Source of the DNA: Prevotella aff. ruminicola Tc2-24
GTDB lineage: Bacteria > Bacteroidota > Bacteroidia > Bacteroidales > Bacteroidaceae
Direction of reading: 5' to 3'
Assembly (NCBI RefSeq): GCF_900110895.1
Contig: NZ_FOIQ01000002.1
Span: 1,810 to 65,809 of the forward strand
Length of the DNA stretch: 64,000 nt
Shown here one piece after another: positions 36,465-45,594 of the stretch. Below the pieces are notes generated by a model that saw nothing but the letters and a program-made list of their open reading frames with translations, did not search any database and was not told the origin of the DNA. Each line of letters starts with the position of its first letter. Within the stretch, counting starts at the first letter, position 1. The position numbers and the translations under genes were made by a program.

Positions 36465-36734
36465 TTAGAGAGCAGCAGCGAGCTCGGCGCCAGCCTTGAA
36501 CTTAGCCACCTTCTTTGCAGCAATCTTGATCTTCTGCTTGGTTGCAGGGTTGATACCCTCACGAGCCGGACGCTCATTCACGCTGAATGTACCGAAACCA
36601 ACGAGAGCAATCTTGTCACCCTTTGCGAGTGCGTCCTTAATAGCTGCTACTGTAGCGTCAAGAGCCTTCTTTGCGTCAACCTTTGAGAGACCAGCACCTG
36701 CTGCGATCTTCTCTACCAATTCTGTTTTGTTCAT
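36465..36734 (-). CDS. HU-family DNA-binding protein
   Basis: 89 residues, HU length: MNKTELVEKIAAGAGLSK, GFGTFSVNERPAREGINP (the DNA-binding arm) and a KFKAGAELAAAL end. A nucleoid protein. Promoter -7 element TATATTTG at 36796-36803 on the minus strand. Confidence 0.93.
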   Translation of the reverse strand: MNKTELVEKIAAGAGLSKVDAKKALDATVAAIKDALAKGDKIALVGFGTFSVNERPAREGINPATKQKIKIAAKKVAKFKAGAELAAAL

Positions 36735-36795
36735 AATCTTGAAAAATTTAGTGAATTATTAATAGTAATAACTAATGTTTAGCTGAATTCTTTGG

Positions 36796-36803
36796 CAAAT
36801 ATA
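36796..36803 (-). promoter_or_regulatory. HU gene -7 element
   Basis: TATATTTG on the minus strand, ~60 bases before the ATG. Confidence 0.5.
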
Positions 36804-36908
36804 ATGGAAAGTATTTAAAGAAACAACAAAAAAACGGAAAAAATAACTTTTTTCATGAAAAATAGTTGTAATGACCCCTTTTTAAGCATAAAAAAGAGAT
36901 ATTTTTAG

Positions 36909-36916
36909 TAATTTTG
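36909..36916 (+). promoter_or_regulatory. Rhomboid operon -7 element
   Basis: TAATTTTG followed by C, 78 bases before the gene. Confidence 0.5.
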
Positions 36917-36993
36917 CCCACGAATAGGAGAGGCAGCCACGCTGTCCCCCTTGAAAATCAGACAACAATAACAAATAATAAAAGCAAAAAGAC

Positions 36994-37935
36994 ATGATGT
37001 TCCGCATACCTACCATCACCAAGAATCTGCTGATTATTAATCTGCTGGCATTCCTCGCCACCACTGTCTTCGACCTACGTGGTATTGACCTGGCAGACAT
37101 TGGTGGTCTCCATTTTTTCATGGCGAGTAACTTCCATCTATACCAACTGGTCACGTACCTATTCCTGCATGCCAGTTTCATGCATATCCTGAGTAACATG
37201 TTCGGTTTGTGGATGTTCGGTTGCGTCATCGAGAACGTATGGGGACCCAAGAAATTCCTTTTTTATTACATTACATGTGGAATCGGCGCAGGTGTACTAC
37301 AGGAGCTGGCGCAGTTCGGCTCATTTTACATGACCGTAGCCGAGCAAGTGCCAGGTGCCAGCCTCGGTACCGTCATGGAGTACGGCGCTCATTATGCCAA
37401 TGCCTTGAATGCTTGGACCACCATCGGTGCCTCTGGTGCCGTTTATGCTGTCATCCTGGCTTTTGGCATGACCTTTCCTAACGAGCGACTTTTCATCATT
37501 CCTTTCCCATTCCCCATCAAAGCCAAATGGTTCGTGTTGGGTTATGTGGCCATTGAATTCTTCTCTGCCCTTGGCTCCTCTGGGGACGGTGTAGCCCATA
37601 CGGCCCATTTGGGCGGTATGCTCTTCGGCTATCTGATGATACGTTATTGGAACCGTCATCCCGGATCCGGCTTCAATCGCATCCGTGGCGAGCAGTTCTT
37701 CGAGAACCTGAAACGCAACTTCGAGCAGCGACAGCAGCAGAACAGGAGTCAGCACCATACCGACATGCATGTCGAGCGCGGTGGATCAAAGGAGGAAGAC
37801 ATGGCATATAATGCCCGCAAAAAACACAACCAAGAAGAGATCGACGCCATCCTCGACAAGATTCGGAGAAGTGGCTACGATAGTCTGACGAAGGAGGAGA
37901 AGAAAAAGCTCTTTGACGCCAGCAATCAGCGATGA
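36994..37935 (+). CDS. Rhomboid-family intramembrane serine protease
   Basis: 313 residues with about six TM helices. The catalytic Ser is in TIGASGAVYAVI and the His in AHTAHLGGMLFGYL. The C-terminal ~75 residues are hydrophilic and charged, probably cytoplasmic. It cleaves membrane proteins within the bilayer; the substrate is unknown. Its stop overlaps the start of the next gene (ATGA). Confidence 0.9.
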   Translation: MMFRIPTITKNLLIINLLAFLATTVFDLRGIDLADIGGLHFFMASNFHLYQLVTYLFLHASFMHILSNMFGLWMFGCVIENVWGPKKFLFYYITCGIGAGVLQELAQFGSFYMTVAEQVPGASLGTVMEYGAHYANALNAWTTIGASGAVYAVILAFGMTFPNERLFIIPFPFPIKAKWFVLGYVAIEFFSALGSSGDGVAHTAHLGGMLFGYLMIRYWNRHPGSGFNRIRGEQFFENLKRNFEQRQQQNRSQHHTDMHVERGGSKEEDMAYNARKKHNQEEIDAILDKIRRSGYDSLTKEEKKKLFDASNQR

Positions 37936-39026
37936 TCAGACAACTAAAGACATTCACCATCAACATCGTGGCCGGCGCCAATGCCGCCACAGTCGTACTG
38001 ATGCTCCTGGCCGGCTACGGCGACCATGTCGCCCCCGTCCGGTTTCCCATGTTTTCCAACCTGGGAATGACCTTTCCGATCTTTCTGATTGCCAACCTGC
38101 TGTTCCTGTTCTTTTGGTTAACATTTAAATGGAGGAAAGCATGGATCCCACTTGTTGGTTACGCACTCGTGTATATCCCCATCACTGTATACATGCCCCT
38201 AAACTCCAAACAGGACGTGCCCGACGGGACCTTCAAGATCCTATCGTACAACGTGTGTCAGTATAGCGGCAATTACAAATACGAGGATGCATTCGACACG
38301 ATTTACAACTATTTGAAACGTCAGGATGCAGATATCGTATGCTTGCAGGAAGATGTTGATTCCTGGCGGCGTTTCGTCCTTCACAGGTACAAAAAAATAT
38401 ACCCCTACAACGACACAACACTCTTCCAGGAGCTACCCACAAGCAAGAATGGCATAGGCATCCACTCGAAGTTCCCCATCCTCCGAAAAGAGAGAATTCA
38501 ATATTCTTCATTGGCCAACGGTTCCGTGGCCTATTTCCTGCAGGTGGAGGGCGATACCATCATCGTCATCAACAACCATCTGGAAACCACCCATCTGTCA
38601 ACGGAAGACCGTACCCGTTACAAGGAGATGTTGCGAGGCAAGATGGAGAGTGATACCGTCAAAGAGGAGTCGTTGCTGTTACTTGGAAAACTCGGGAAGT
38701 CAACTGCCATCAGAGCGCCACAGGCCGAGGCGGTACACCAGTATATCGAGGCACACAGACAATACCCCATCATTGTATGTGGCGACTTTAACGACAATCC
38801 TATCTCCTACTCACGTCGTATTATCGCACAAGGACTGACAGACTGTTTTGTGGAGACAGGGCGCGGTGTCGGTTTGTCATATAATCAGAAAGGATTCTTC
38901 TTTCGCATCGATCATATCATGTGTTCCGACCACTTTAAGCCCTATAACTGCTCTGTCGACAACAAAATAGACGCAAGCGACCATTATCCTATATCCTGCA
39001 GACTAAAATTATCCCATAATCCATAA
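37932..39026 (+). CDS. Membrane-anchored endonuclease/exonuclease/phosphatase family protein
   Basis: 364 residues. Three N-terminal TM helices (to ~residue 90) precede an EEP catalytic domain with LSYNVCQY, CLQE, NNHLETT, CGDFNDNP and SDHYPI, the residues of the DNase I/phosphoesterase fold. Coupled to the rhomboid gene. The substrate (nucleic acid or phospholipid) is not predictable; the TM anchor favours an envelope substrate. Confidence 0.85.
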   Translation: MIRQLKTFTINIVAGANAATVVLMLLAGYGDHVAPVRFPMFSNLGMTFPIFLIANLLFLFFWLTFKWRKAWIPLVGYALVYIPITVYMPLNSKQDVPDGTFKILSYNVCQYSGNYKYEDAFDTIYNYLKRQDADIVCLQEDVDSWRRFVLHRYKKIYPYNDTTLFQELPTSKNGIGIHSKFPILRKERIQYSSLANGSVAYFLQVEGDTIIVINNHLETTHLSTEDRTRYKEMLRGKMESDTVKEESLLLLGKLGKSTAIRAPQAEAVHQYIEAHRQYPIIVCGDFNDNPISYSRRIIAQGLTDCFVETGRGVGLSYNQKGFFFRIDHIMCSDHFKPYNCSVDNKIDASDHYPISCRLKLSHNP

Positions 39027-39075
39027 AAAATAAGTGAAAATCGTCTATAAATTTTTCCTTCTCTAAAAAAATGCC

Positions 39076-39083
39076 TATATTTG
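39076..39083 (+). promoter_or_regulatory. secDF -7 element
   Basis: TATATTTG followed by CA, 57 bases before the ATG. Confidence 0.5.
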
Positions 39084-39140
39084 CACGCTAAAATGTACGC
39101 GAACAGAATATATAATAACTAAATAACAACAAAAATCAAA

Positions 39141-42100
39141 ATGCAAAACAAAGGAATTGTAAAATTTATCGCAGTGCTTCTGATTCTCGTGTGCTGCTTC
39201 TACCTTTCCTTCTCCTTCGTGACGCGCCACTATGAGAATAAGGCCGCTGCCATGGGTGAGCAGGCAGGTGCGGAGTACCTCGACTCAATCAACAACGAGA
39301 AGGTGTACATGGGCATCTATTCTCTGAAGCAGTGCCGTGAGATGGAGATTGGCCTAGGTCTTGACCTGAAAGGCGGTATGAACGTGATTCTTGAGGTGTC
39401 TGTGCCTGATGTTGTCGACGTGCTCGCCGACCACAAGACCGACGCTGCCTACAAGAAGGCGATGGAACTCGCCAAGAAAGAAGAGGAGACCAGTCAGAAT
39501 GACTTCATCTCTCTGTTCGTGAAGTATTGGAAACAGGAAGGCAACGGTCGTCCACTCGCTGCCATCTTCGCCACTCAGCAGATGAAGGGCAAGGTGAGCA
39601 CCCAGAGTTCCGACTCCGAGGTCGAGAGCGCTCTCCGTACAGAGGTGCAGGCCGCCGTTGACAACTCATTCAATGTGGTTCGCAACCGTATCGACAAGTT
39701 CGGTGTTGTACAGCCCAATATCCAGAAACTCGAAGGTCAGAGCGGCCGTATCATGGTCGAGATGCCTGGTATCAAGGAGCCCGAGCGTGTACGTAAGCTC
39801 CTCCAGGGTTCTGCCAACCTCGAATTCTGGGAGACCTATAACAGTCAGGAGATCACCCCGCTGCTCGCTCAGTTGAATCAGCGTTATGCTGCTCAGGGTG
39901 ATGCTGCCGTTGACACCACAGACGTGGCTGCCGACACTACTGCTGTTGACGCTGCCAAGGCTGCTACAACCGACCTCGCTGCCAAGTTGGCAAAGAAGGA
40001 TAGCAAGGACGCGACTGCCTCTAAGGCTGCTGAACTGGCCAAGAAGCAGAATCCTCTGTTCACTATCTTCCAGCCTACACAGGGTAACACCCTCGCCGTC
40101 GTTGGTTATGCCAACGCTCGTGATACTGCTGAGGTCAATAAGATCATCTATTCTGACCTTGCCAACCAGATCTTCCCTGCAGAGTTAAAGCTCCGCTGGG
40201 GTGCCAAGGCTGAGGACTTCGGTGGTCAGAATACGAAGGGTGACATCTTCGAGCTCTATGCTCTGAAGATCACTGAGCCTTCAGGTCGTGCTCCGCTGGA
40301 GGGTGATGTCATCACCAACGGTAAGGACGACTTCGACCAGATGGGTCATCCCTGCGTGTCGATGCAGATGAACTCTGACGGTGCCCGTCGTTGGAGCCAA
40401 ATCACGAAGCAGAACATCGGTAAGGCTGTAGCCATCGTGCTTGACGATGCCGTTTACTCTGCTCCCCGTATCCTGACTCAGATTGATGGTGGTAACTCTC
40501 AGATTACCGGTAGTAACTTCACCATCGAGGACACGAAAGACCTTGCCAACACGCTGAACTCCGGTAAGATGCCGGCTCCTACCCGTATCGTACAGGAGGA
40601 GGTCGTCGGTCCGTCACTCGGTGCCCAGTCTATCAAGCAGGGAGTCATCTCCTTCGTTGTGGCCTTCGTGCTGCTGATGATCTACATGATCATGCTTTAT
40701 GGCTTCATTCCGGGTATTCTCTCCGATATCGCTCTGCTGTTCAACCTGTTCTTCACACTGGGTATCCTGACTTCGTTCCAGGCTGCTCTGACCATGCCGG
40801 GTATCGCCGGTATCGTGCTGACGCTGGGTACAGCTGTGGATGCCAACGTGCTCATCTATGAGCGTATCAAGGAAGAGTTGAAGAAGGGCCTCAGCGTGAA
40901 AGAAGCTCTCAACAAGGGTTACTCAAACGCCTTCAGCGCTATCTTCGACTCAAACTTCACCTCGCTCATCACTGGTATCATCCTGCTCTACTTCGGTACA
41001 GGTCCTGTGAAAGGCTTCGCTACTACTTGGATCATCGGTATCCTTGTGAGCTTCTTCACCGCCGTGTTCATGACTCGTTTGGTCTACGATCACATGCTGA
41101 AGAAAGACAAGTGGACGAATCTGACCTTCGTGACCGCATACTCGAAGAACCTGATGCAGAATGCCCGTTACAATTTCATGGGCATGTATAAAAAGACCTT
41201 CACCATCTGGGGAGCAATCGCCATCATCTGCTGCATCTCATTTGCCGTACGCGGTCTGAGCCAGAGCATCGATTTCACCGGTGGACGTAACTACGTGGTA
41301 ACACTCGACAAGCAGACTCATGTTGAGGATGTACGTTCAGCCATGGCTGGTGCCTTCATCAACACGATGGGCGAGAACCAGGGTCAGGAGGCTAACACCA
41401 GCGTCATCGCCCTCGGCACAGACGGCAAGACTGTTCGTATCTCTACCAACTGGGATATCGAGTCTAATAATCCTGAGGTTGACGACCAGGCTGAGACCAT
41501 CCTCTTCAATGCACTGAAGAAGGGCGGCTTCGTCAGTCAGGAGAACGTAGAAGCCTTCAAGAACCCCGATGTTCGCGAAGGAGGTTCCATCATCTCTTCT
41601 GCCAAGGTTGGTCCGTCAGTGGCTAAGGATATCACCTACGGTGCTATCATCAGCGTTGTTATCGCTCTGATTGCCATCTTCCTCTATATCTTGCTCCGTT
41701 TCCGCAACCTCGCCTTCTCTGTAGGCGCTGTCGTTGCGTTGGCACTCGACGCTTTGATCGTTATCGGCTGCTACTCACTGTTCTGGGGTATCCTACCGAT
41801 GTCACTGGAGATCGATCAGGTGTTCATTGGTGCCATCCTGACGGTGATCGGTTACTCTATCAACGATAAGGTGGTGGTGTTCGACCGTATCCGTGAGAAC
41901 ATCGGTTTGTATGGCAAACGTGATCGTCAGCAGTTGTTCAACGACTCATTGAACCAGACATTGGCCCGTACCATTAACACCTCTGTTACGACCCTGATCG
42001 TACTGTTGGCTATCTTCATCCTCGGTGGTGATAGCATCCGTTCGTTCTCGTTCGCAATGATTCTCGGTGTGATCTTCGGTACACTGTCGTCTCTCTTTAT

Positions 42101-42173
42101 CGCTGCCCCTGTTGCCTACCTGACACTGGGTCGCACCATCAAGGAGGACGAGGCTGCCGTTGCCGCAAAATAA
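39141..42173 (+). CDS. secDF: Fused protein translocase subunits SecD and SecF
   Basis: 1010 residues, the Bacteroidetes fused form. SecD: GLGLDLKGGMNVILEV, a periplasmic region with an Ala/Lys/Thr-rich low-complexity insert (residues ~255-305), and GTAVDANVLIYERIKEE. SecF begins near residue 690: DFTGGRNYVV and GYSINDKVVVFDRIREN. Twelve TM helices. It uses the proton gradient to pull exported proteins through SecYEG. Confidence 0.94.
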   Translation: MQNKGIVKFIAVLLILVCCFYLSFSFVTRHYENKAAAMGEQAGAEYLDSINNEKVYMGIYSLKQCREMEIGLGLDLKGGMNVILEVSVPDVVDVLADHKTDAAYKKAMELAKKEEETSQNDFISLFVKYWKQEGNGRPLAAIFATQQMKGKVSTQSSDSEVESALRTEVQAAVDNSFNVVRNRIDKFGVVQPNIQKLEGQSGRIMVEMPGIKEPERVRKLLQGSANLEFWETYNSQEITPLLAQLNQRYAAQGDAAVDTTDVAADTTAVDAAKAATTDLAAKLAKKDSKDATASKAAELAKKQNPLFTIFQPTQGNTLAVVGYANARDTAEVNKIIYSDLANQIFPAELKLRWGAKAEDFGGQNTKGDIFELYALKITEPSGRAPLEGDVITNGKDDFDQMGHPCVSMQMNSDGARRWSQITKQNIGKAVAIVLDDAVYSAPRILTQIDGGNSQITGSNFTIEDTKDLANTLNSGKMPAPTRIVQEEVVGPSLGAQSIKQGVISFVVAFVLLMIYMIMLYGFIPGILSDIALLFNLFFTLGILTSFQAALTMPGIAGIVLTLGTAVDANVLIYERIKEELKKGLSVKEALNKGYSNAFSAIFDSNFTSLITGIILLYFGTGPVKGFATTWIIGILVSFFTAVFMTRLVYDHMLKKDKWTNLTFVTAYSKNLMQNARYNFMGMYKKTFTIWGAIAIICCISFAVRGLSQSIDFTGGRNYVVTLDKQTHVEDVRSAMAGAFINTMGENQGQEANTSVIALGTDGKTVRISTNWDIESNNPEVDDQAETILFNALKKGGFVSQENVEAFKNPDVREGGSIISSAKVGPSVAKDITYGAIISVVIALIAIFLYILLRFRNLAFSVGAVVALALDALIVIGCYSLFWGILPMSLEIDQVFIGAILTVIGYSINDKVVVFDRIRENIGLYGKRDRQQLFNDSLNQTLARTINTSVTTLIVLLAIFILGGDSIRSFSFAMILGVIFGTLSSLFIAAPVAYLTLGRTIKEDEAAVAAK

Positions 42174-42207
42174 AAGTATCTGATTCTATTCAGACACATC
42201 AAATGAT

Positions 42208-42237
42208 AAGGGAGCGTACAAAGATGTACGCTCCCTT
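42208..42237. terminator. Terminator between secDF and the barrel gene
   Basis: AAGGGAGCGTAC and GTACGCTCCCTT form a perfect 12-bp stem with a six-base loop; convergent position. Confidence 0.75.
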
Positions 42238-42259
42238 CTATTATTTAATAAGGTTTCTA

Positions 42260-43000
42260 TTAGAAAGTCATACCAAGAGTGATGTCAAACGAGTTAGTCT
42301 TCTCATACTTTGTAAAATCGGTCAAATCCATCGAATAGCCGAGTCCCACCAAGAACTTACTGAAACGAGCACGGACACCAAGATTCATGCCCACCTGCAT
42401 CCGCTTTGCTGTATTGTCACTGCTCCCCATATCATCCTTGGAGAAGAGATCGACAGTCTCAGAATGTCCTCCATGCTCATACTTGTATTGAGCCAGAATG
42501 TTACCACGCAGATAAACGCCTGCATACGGATCAAGGTAAATACCATCGCCCACAGGAAGTGAGTAAATCACGTTAACCGGAATCTTAGCGGAAAGCATGC
42601 TGAATTTCTCTGTCCCCCTATCTTCTTTCTCCGATTTGAAGAGATATTGGAGAGCGACACCTGGCTCAATATATAGAGAAGGACCGAGAGGGAATGCTTT
42701 CGTATAACCGGCAGAGAAAGACGGAAGACTGGTGCTGATACTATGACCGTCGTGGCTATACTTCTGACTGGCGGCATTATACTGCAGGTAGAATGTACTA
42801 AAGCCCATGCCTGTAGATGCAAGGACACTCTTACCGACCTTTGCCTTCTGTGCTTTCGGTTGAACAGCCTTTGTCTGAGTGGTCTTTGCCTGTGTCTTTT
42901 TCCTTTGTTGCAGTTCGTCAAGAGTGATCACCTGCTGTGCTGAAACGGATGCGCAAACGACTACGAATGCGGCCATCATGAATAATCTGTTTCTTTTCAT
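42260..43000 (-). CDS. Porin-like outer-membrane beta-barrel protein
   Basis: 246 residues: signal peptide ending VCASVSAQ, a Lys/Gln/Thr-rich linker (~residues 30-55), then barrel strands (GYTKAFPLGPSLYIEPGVAL, IPVNVIYSLPVGDG, VRARFSKFLVGLGYSM) ending in Phe. Looks like the common Bacteroidetes small barrel (PF13568-like). It lies 37 bases after the coiled-coil lipoprotein gene and is probably cotranscribed. Confidence 0.8.
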   Translation of the reverse strand: MKRNRLFMMAAFVVVCASVSAQQVITLDELQQRKKTQAKTTQTKAVQPKAQKAKVGKSVLASTGMGFSTFYLQYNAASQKYSHDGHSISTSLPSFSAGYTKAFPLGPSLYIEPGVALQYLFKSEKEDRGTEKFSMLSAKIPVNVIYSLPVGDGIYLDPYAGVYLRGNILAQYKYEHGGHSETVDLFSKDDMGSSDNTAKRMQVGMNLGVRARFSKFLVGLGYSMDLTDFTKYEKTNSFDITLGMTF

Positions 43001-43037
43001 AACAATTAGGTTTTTAGATGTGTATTAATAATAAAGA

Positions 43038-43916
43038 TTATTTGGTCTGGATTATCAGATACTTCGTATTGCTCCAGAAAGCCTCTGGGTCAGTGATGTG
43101 AATCTCCGAGGCGTCCTTACCGGTTTTGACAATCTCATACGATGAGGACGGCATAGCCGAGAGTACCTTAGGTCTGGCCGCAGGGATTTGCATACCGCCA
43201 AACGTACGTGTATCGACCTGAGTAAACAACTCACGCGGCAAATCGTTATAGTTAACCGATGATTTCTTCATAAAGCCGCCGCCCGTGATGACGCCCGATT
43301 CTTTCAGTACCTTTCCAGAGCCCATCACGACATAACCCTTATTAATCCTTGCCGACTGTTTGCTGAGTTGTTGCTCCTGCTCCTGCACCTTCTGACTTAA
43401 CGAGTTATTATTCTGACTCAGTGCACTTAGCTTACCACTCAACTGAGCGATATTCGCGTTCTTCTGCTTCAGTTCCTCCTGAAGACGGGTTATCATCTGA
43501 TCTTTCTCATCAATTTGCTTGTTTAAATAGGTAATAAGCGTCTCTAACTTCTTCATGTTCGCACCCTTAGCATTCAACGAATCGGTCATCCGACGGATCT
43601 TCTCACGCTGTTCGGCGAGTGTGTTGGCAAAAGACTCCAGGTTCTTCTTAAGTTGTTCGCGGTCCACGATCGTCCCCTCCGGTCCTTGATTTGTATAGAA
43701 CAAGGTGCCTTCCTGCTTGGCGATTGTATCGAGCCCCTCAGACAGCACTGCAACAAAAGAGCTCATGTTATCCAGGTCACTCTGGTTACGCGCGTTCAGA
43801 TTTTCAAGAGAGTCCACCTGACGCTTTAACTCGTCCACACCGGCACCACCATTACACGATACGACAACCATCAAGGTAGTCAGGACAATAAAACAAGAGA
43901 AAACTTTCTTCTTCAT
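43038..43916 (-). CDS. Coiled-coil lipoprotein
   Basis: 292 residues. Lipobox VVVSC after a short signal; residues ~25-190 are a long coiled coil (LKRQVDSLENLNARNQ and so on). The C-terminal ~100 residues form a compact domain with GKVLKESGVI and SSYEIVKTGKDASEI. Probably an envelope spacer or anchor protein paired with the barrel encoded downstream. Promoter TATCTTTG at 43945-43952. Confidence 0.75.
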   Translation of the reverse strand: MKKKVFSCFIVLTTLMVVVSCNGGAGVDELKRQVDSLENLNARNQSDLDNMSSFVAVLSEGLDTIAKQEGTLFYTNQGPEGTIVDREQLKKNLESFANTLAEQREKIRRMTDSLNAKGANMKKLETLITYLNKQIDEKDQMITRLQEELKQKNANIAQLSGKLSALSQNNNSLSQKVQEQEQQLSKQSARINKGYVVMGSGKVLKESGVITGGGFMKKSSVNYNDLPRELFTQVDTRTFGGMQIPAARPKVLSAMPSSSYEIVKTGKDASEIHITDPEAFWSNTKYLIIQTK

Positions 43917-43944
43917 ACTTATTAGGTTTTTAACATTTTTTCTG

Positions 43945-43952
43945 CAAAGATA
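43945..43952 (-). promoter_or_regulatory. -7 element of the coiled-coil lipoprotein operon
   Basis: TATCTTTG followed by CA on the minus strand. Confidence 0.5.
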
Positions 43953-44102
43953 GGGATTATGAGAGAATTTAACAGTTTATAATTATAGAATCTATCGGGC
44001 ATATTCGTAGAAATAGCGGGCATATTCGCAATTTCATCGTGCAAAATCACAAATCCAAAAGAAAAAGAGGCGGTTTCTTTTTGTTCTGAACCACATTTTA
44101 GT

Positions 44103-44110
44103 TATCTTTG
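44103..44110 (+). promoter_or_regulatory. -7 element abutting the AraC-type regulator gene
   Basis: TATCTTTG ends five bases before ATG 44115, suggesting a leaderless mRNA or a start at the next ATG (44127). Confidence 0.55.
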
Positions 44111-44114
44111 TGCC

Positions 44115-45296
44115 ATGATACAGTCCATGATCATATCCCTGCCGATGATGGTTTGTATCATCCTCTCGGCTTTGCTTGGCCTGAGTCTTCATGACAGATG
44201 GGACAAGCCCAAGAGCCGATTGCTCATCTATATGGTCGTCGCCGCCTTCCTGTATCTGGCCCACTCCATCTATTTCCACAGACTCACTGAGGCTATCCCG
44301 TTCTCAGATACGGTCTACAGTTTCTGTAACCCTGCGGTGTTCCCCCTTTTCTACATCTATATAGAAGAGCTCACGACGAACCAGCCGCTACGCTGGCGCC
44401 AGTGGCTATACCTGTCACCCGCCTTCGTCTGCTTCATCCTAGTAGGCCTGCTCTACATCCTCATGGACAAGGAAGAGACCGTCCAGTTCATACAATCCCA
44501 TCTCTACGGTGACAATTATGCCACGCTCACAGGACTGGCATGGTGGCAGGGACAGGCACATCTGCTAGTAAAGATCGTCTTCGCCCTCGAAATTCCACCG
44601 ATATTCATCTTTGGCTGGCAACGGGTTACACAATACAACCAACTGATTGAGAACTTCTATTCAGACATCGAGGAAAAATCCCTGAACTCTGTCAAGCCGC
44701 TACTTATTCTTCTTGTGACAGCCTCGCTGATAGCTTTTATTTGTAACGCAGTCGGTCGGTACCGCTTTGCCGACTCTATGTGGATGCTCGCCATTCCGTC
44801 GGTTATCTTCTCAATTCTGATTCTTCTTATCGGGCATGTCGGCCTCCGTCAGAAATTCTCCATACAGGACGCTCTCTTAGAGATTGACGATACAGACGAG
44901 CCCACTGGCATCTTGAAGGACGAAGAGTCGTTAAGGGGTAAGATCCGTCATCTGGTAGAAGATAATGCACTCTACCTCCAGCCCAACCTGAAGACCAACG
45001 ATCTGGCTAAACAGCTACACACCAACAGGAACTACATCTACCAAGTCATCAATGTGGAGATGGGTATGTCGTTCTCAGAATATATCAATCGGAGGCGCAT
45101 CGACCATGCCGTACTTCTGATCGAAGGCGATCCCAATGCCTACCTCGCTGATGTGGCTGCCAAGTCTGGATTCTCGTCAATCAGCACCTTCTATCGGAAT
45201 TTCAAGTTGTATATCGGTTGTTCGCCCAGTGATTTCCAACAGAAAATCCAAGCCAGACAACAGTCGCAAAAGAAAACGACTGGCCGAAGCCTTTGA
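44115..45296 (+). CDS. Membrane-bound AraC-family transcriptional regulator
   Basis: 393 residues. Roughly seven TM helices in residues 1-250 (for example LLIYMVVAAFLYLAHSIYF, WMLAIPSVIFSILILLIGHV), then a cytoplasmic linker and a C-terminal AraC HTH domain: NDLAKQLHTNRNYIYQVIN, FSEYINRRRIDHAVLL, VAAKSGFSSISTFYRNFK. Such 7TM-AraC proteins are thought to sense at the membrane and bind DNA directly. No ligand or target can be inferred. Confidence 0.85.
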   Translation: MIQSMIISLPMMVCIILSALLGLSLHDRWDKPKSRLLIYMVVAAFLYLAHSIYFHRLTEAIPFSDTVYSFCNPAVFPLFYIYIEELTTNQPLRWRQWLYLSPAFVCFILVGLLYILMDKEETVQFIQSHLYGDNYATLTGLAWWQGQAHLLVKIVFALEIPPIFIFGWQRVTQYNQLIENFYSDIEEKSLNSVKPLLILLVTASLIAFICNAVGRYRFADSMWMLAIPSVIFSILILLIGHVGLRQKFSIQDALLEIDDTDEPTGILKDEESLRGKIRHLVEDNALYLQPNLKTNDLAKQLHTNRNYIYQVINVEMGMSFSEYINRRRIDHAVLLIEGDPNAYLADVAAKSGFSSISTFYRNFKLYIGCSPSDFQQKIQARQQSQKKTTGRSL

Positions 45297-45315
45297 AAGT
45301 TCGCCCAGTCATTAG

Positions 45316-45387
45316 TACCCCGACCGAGAATCGAACTCGGAACTAAGCTTTAGGAGAGCCTTGTTATATCCATTTAACTATCAGGGC
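45316..45387 (-). tRNA. tRNA-Arg (anticodon CCT)
   Basis: On the minus strand: acceptor GCCCTGA with TCGGGGT, anticodon stem AGGCT/AGCTT with loop CTCCTAA, T arm CCGAG-TTCGATT-CTCGG, discriminator A, CCA not encoded. Confidence 0.9.
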
Positions 45388-45403
45388 ATATGCTTTTCGT
45401 GTG

Positions 45404-45411
45404 CAAAGGTA
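45404..45411 (-). promoter_or_regulatory. tRNA-Arg -7 element
   Basis: TACCTTTG followed by CAC on the minus strand, 16 bases before the tRNA. Confidence 0.6.
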
Positions 45412-45548
45412 CGGAGAAAAGACGGAAAAAACAAAAATCAACGGCATTTATTTTTCAGACGGACATCGTAGAACTATACTTTTACGCTGTCACATCGCAA
45501 AACAAGGCGAAATAATCGATGATTCCTTTGCATATGTCACAAACAATC

Positions 45549-45556
45549 CCTATCTT
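45549..45556 (+). promoter_or_regulatory. Phosphatase gene -7 element
   Basis: TATCTTTG followed by CA, about 38 bases before ATG 45595. Confidence 0.5.
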
Positions 45557-45594
45557 TGCAACTCATATAAAACATAAAACTAAAAACTACATTT

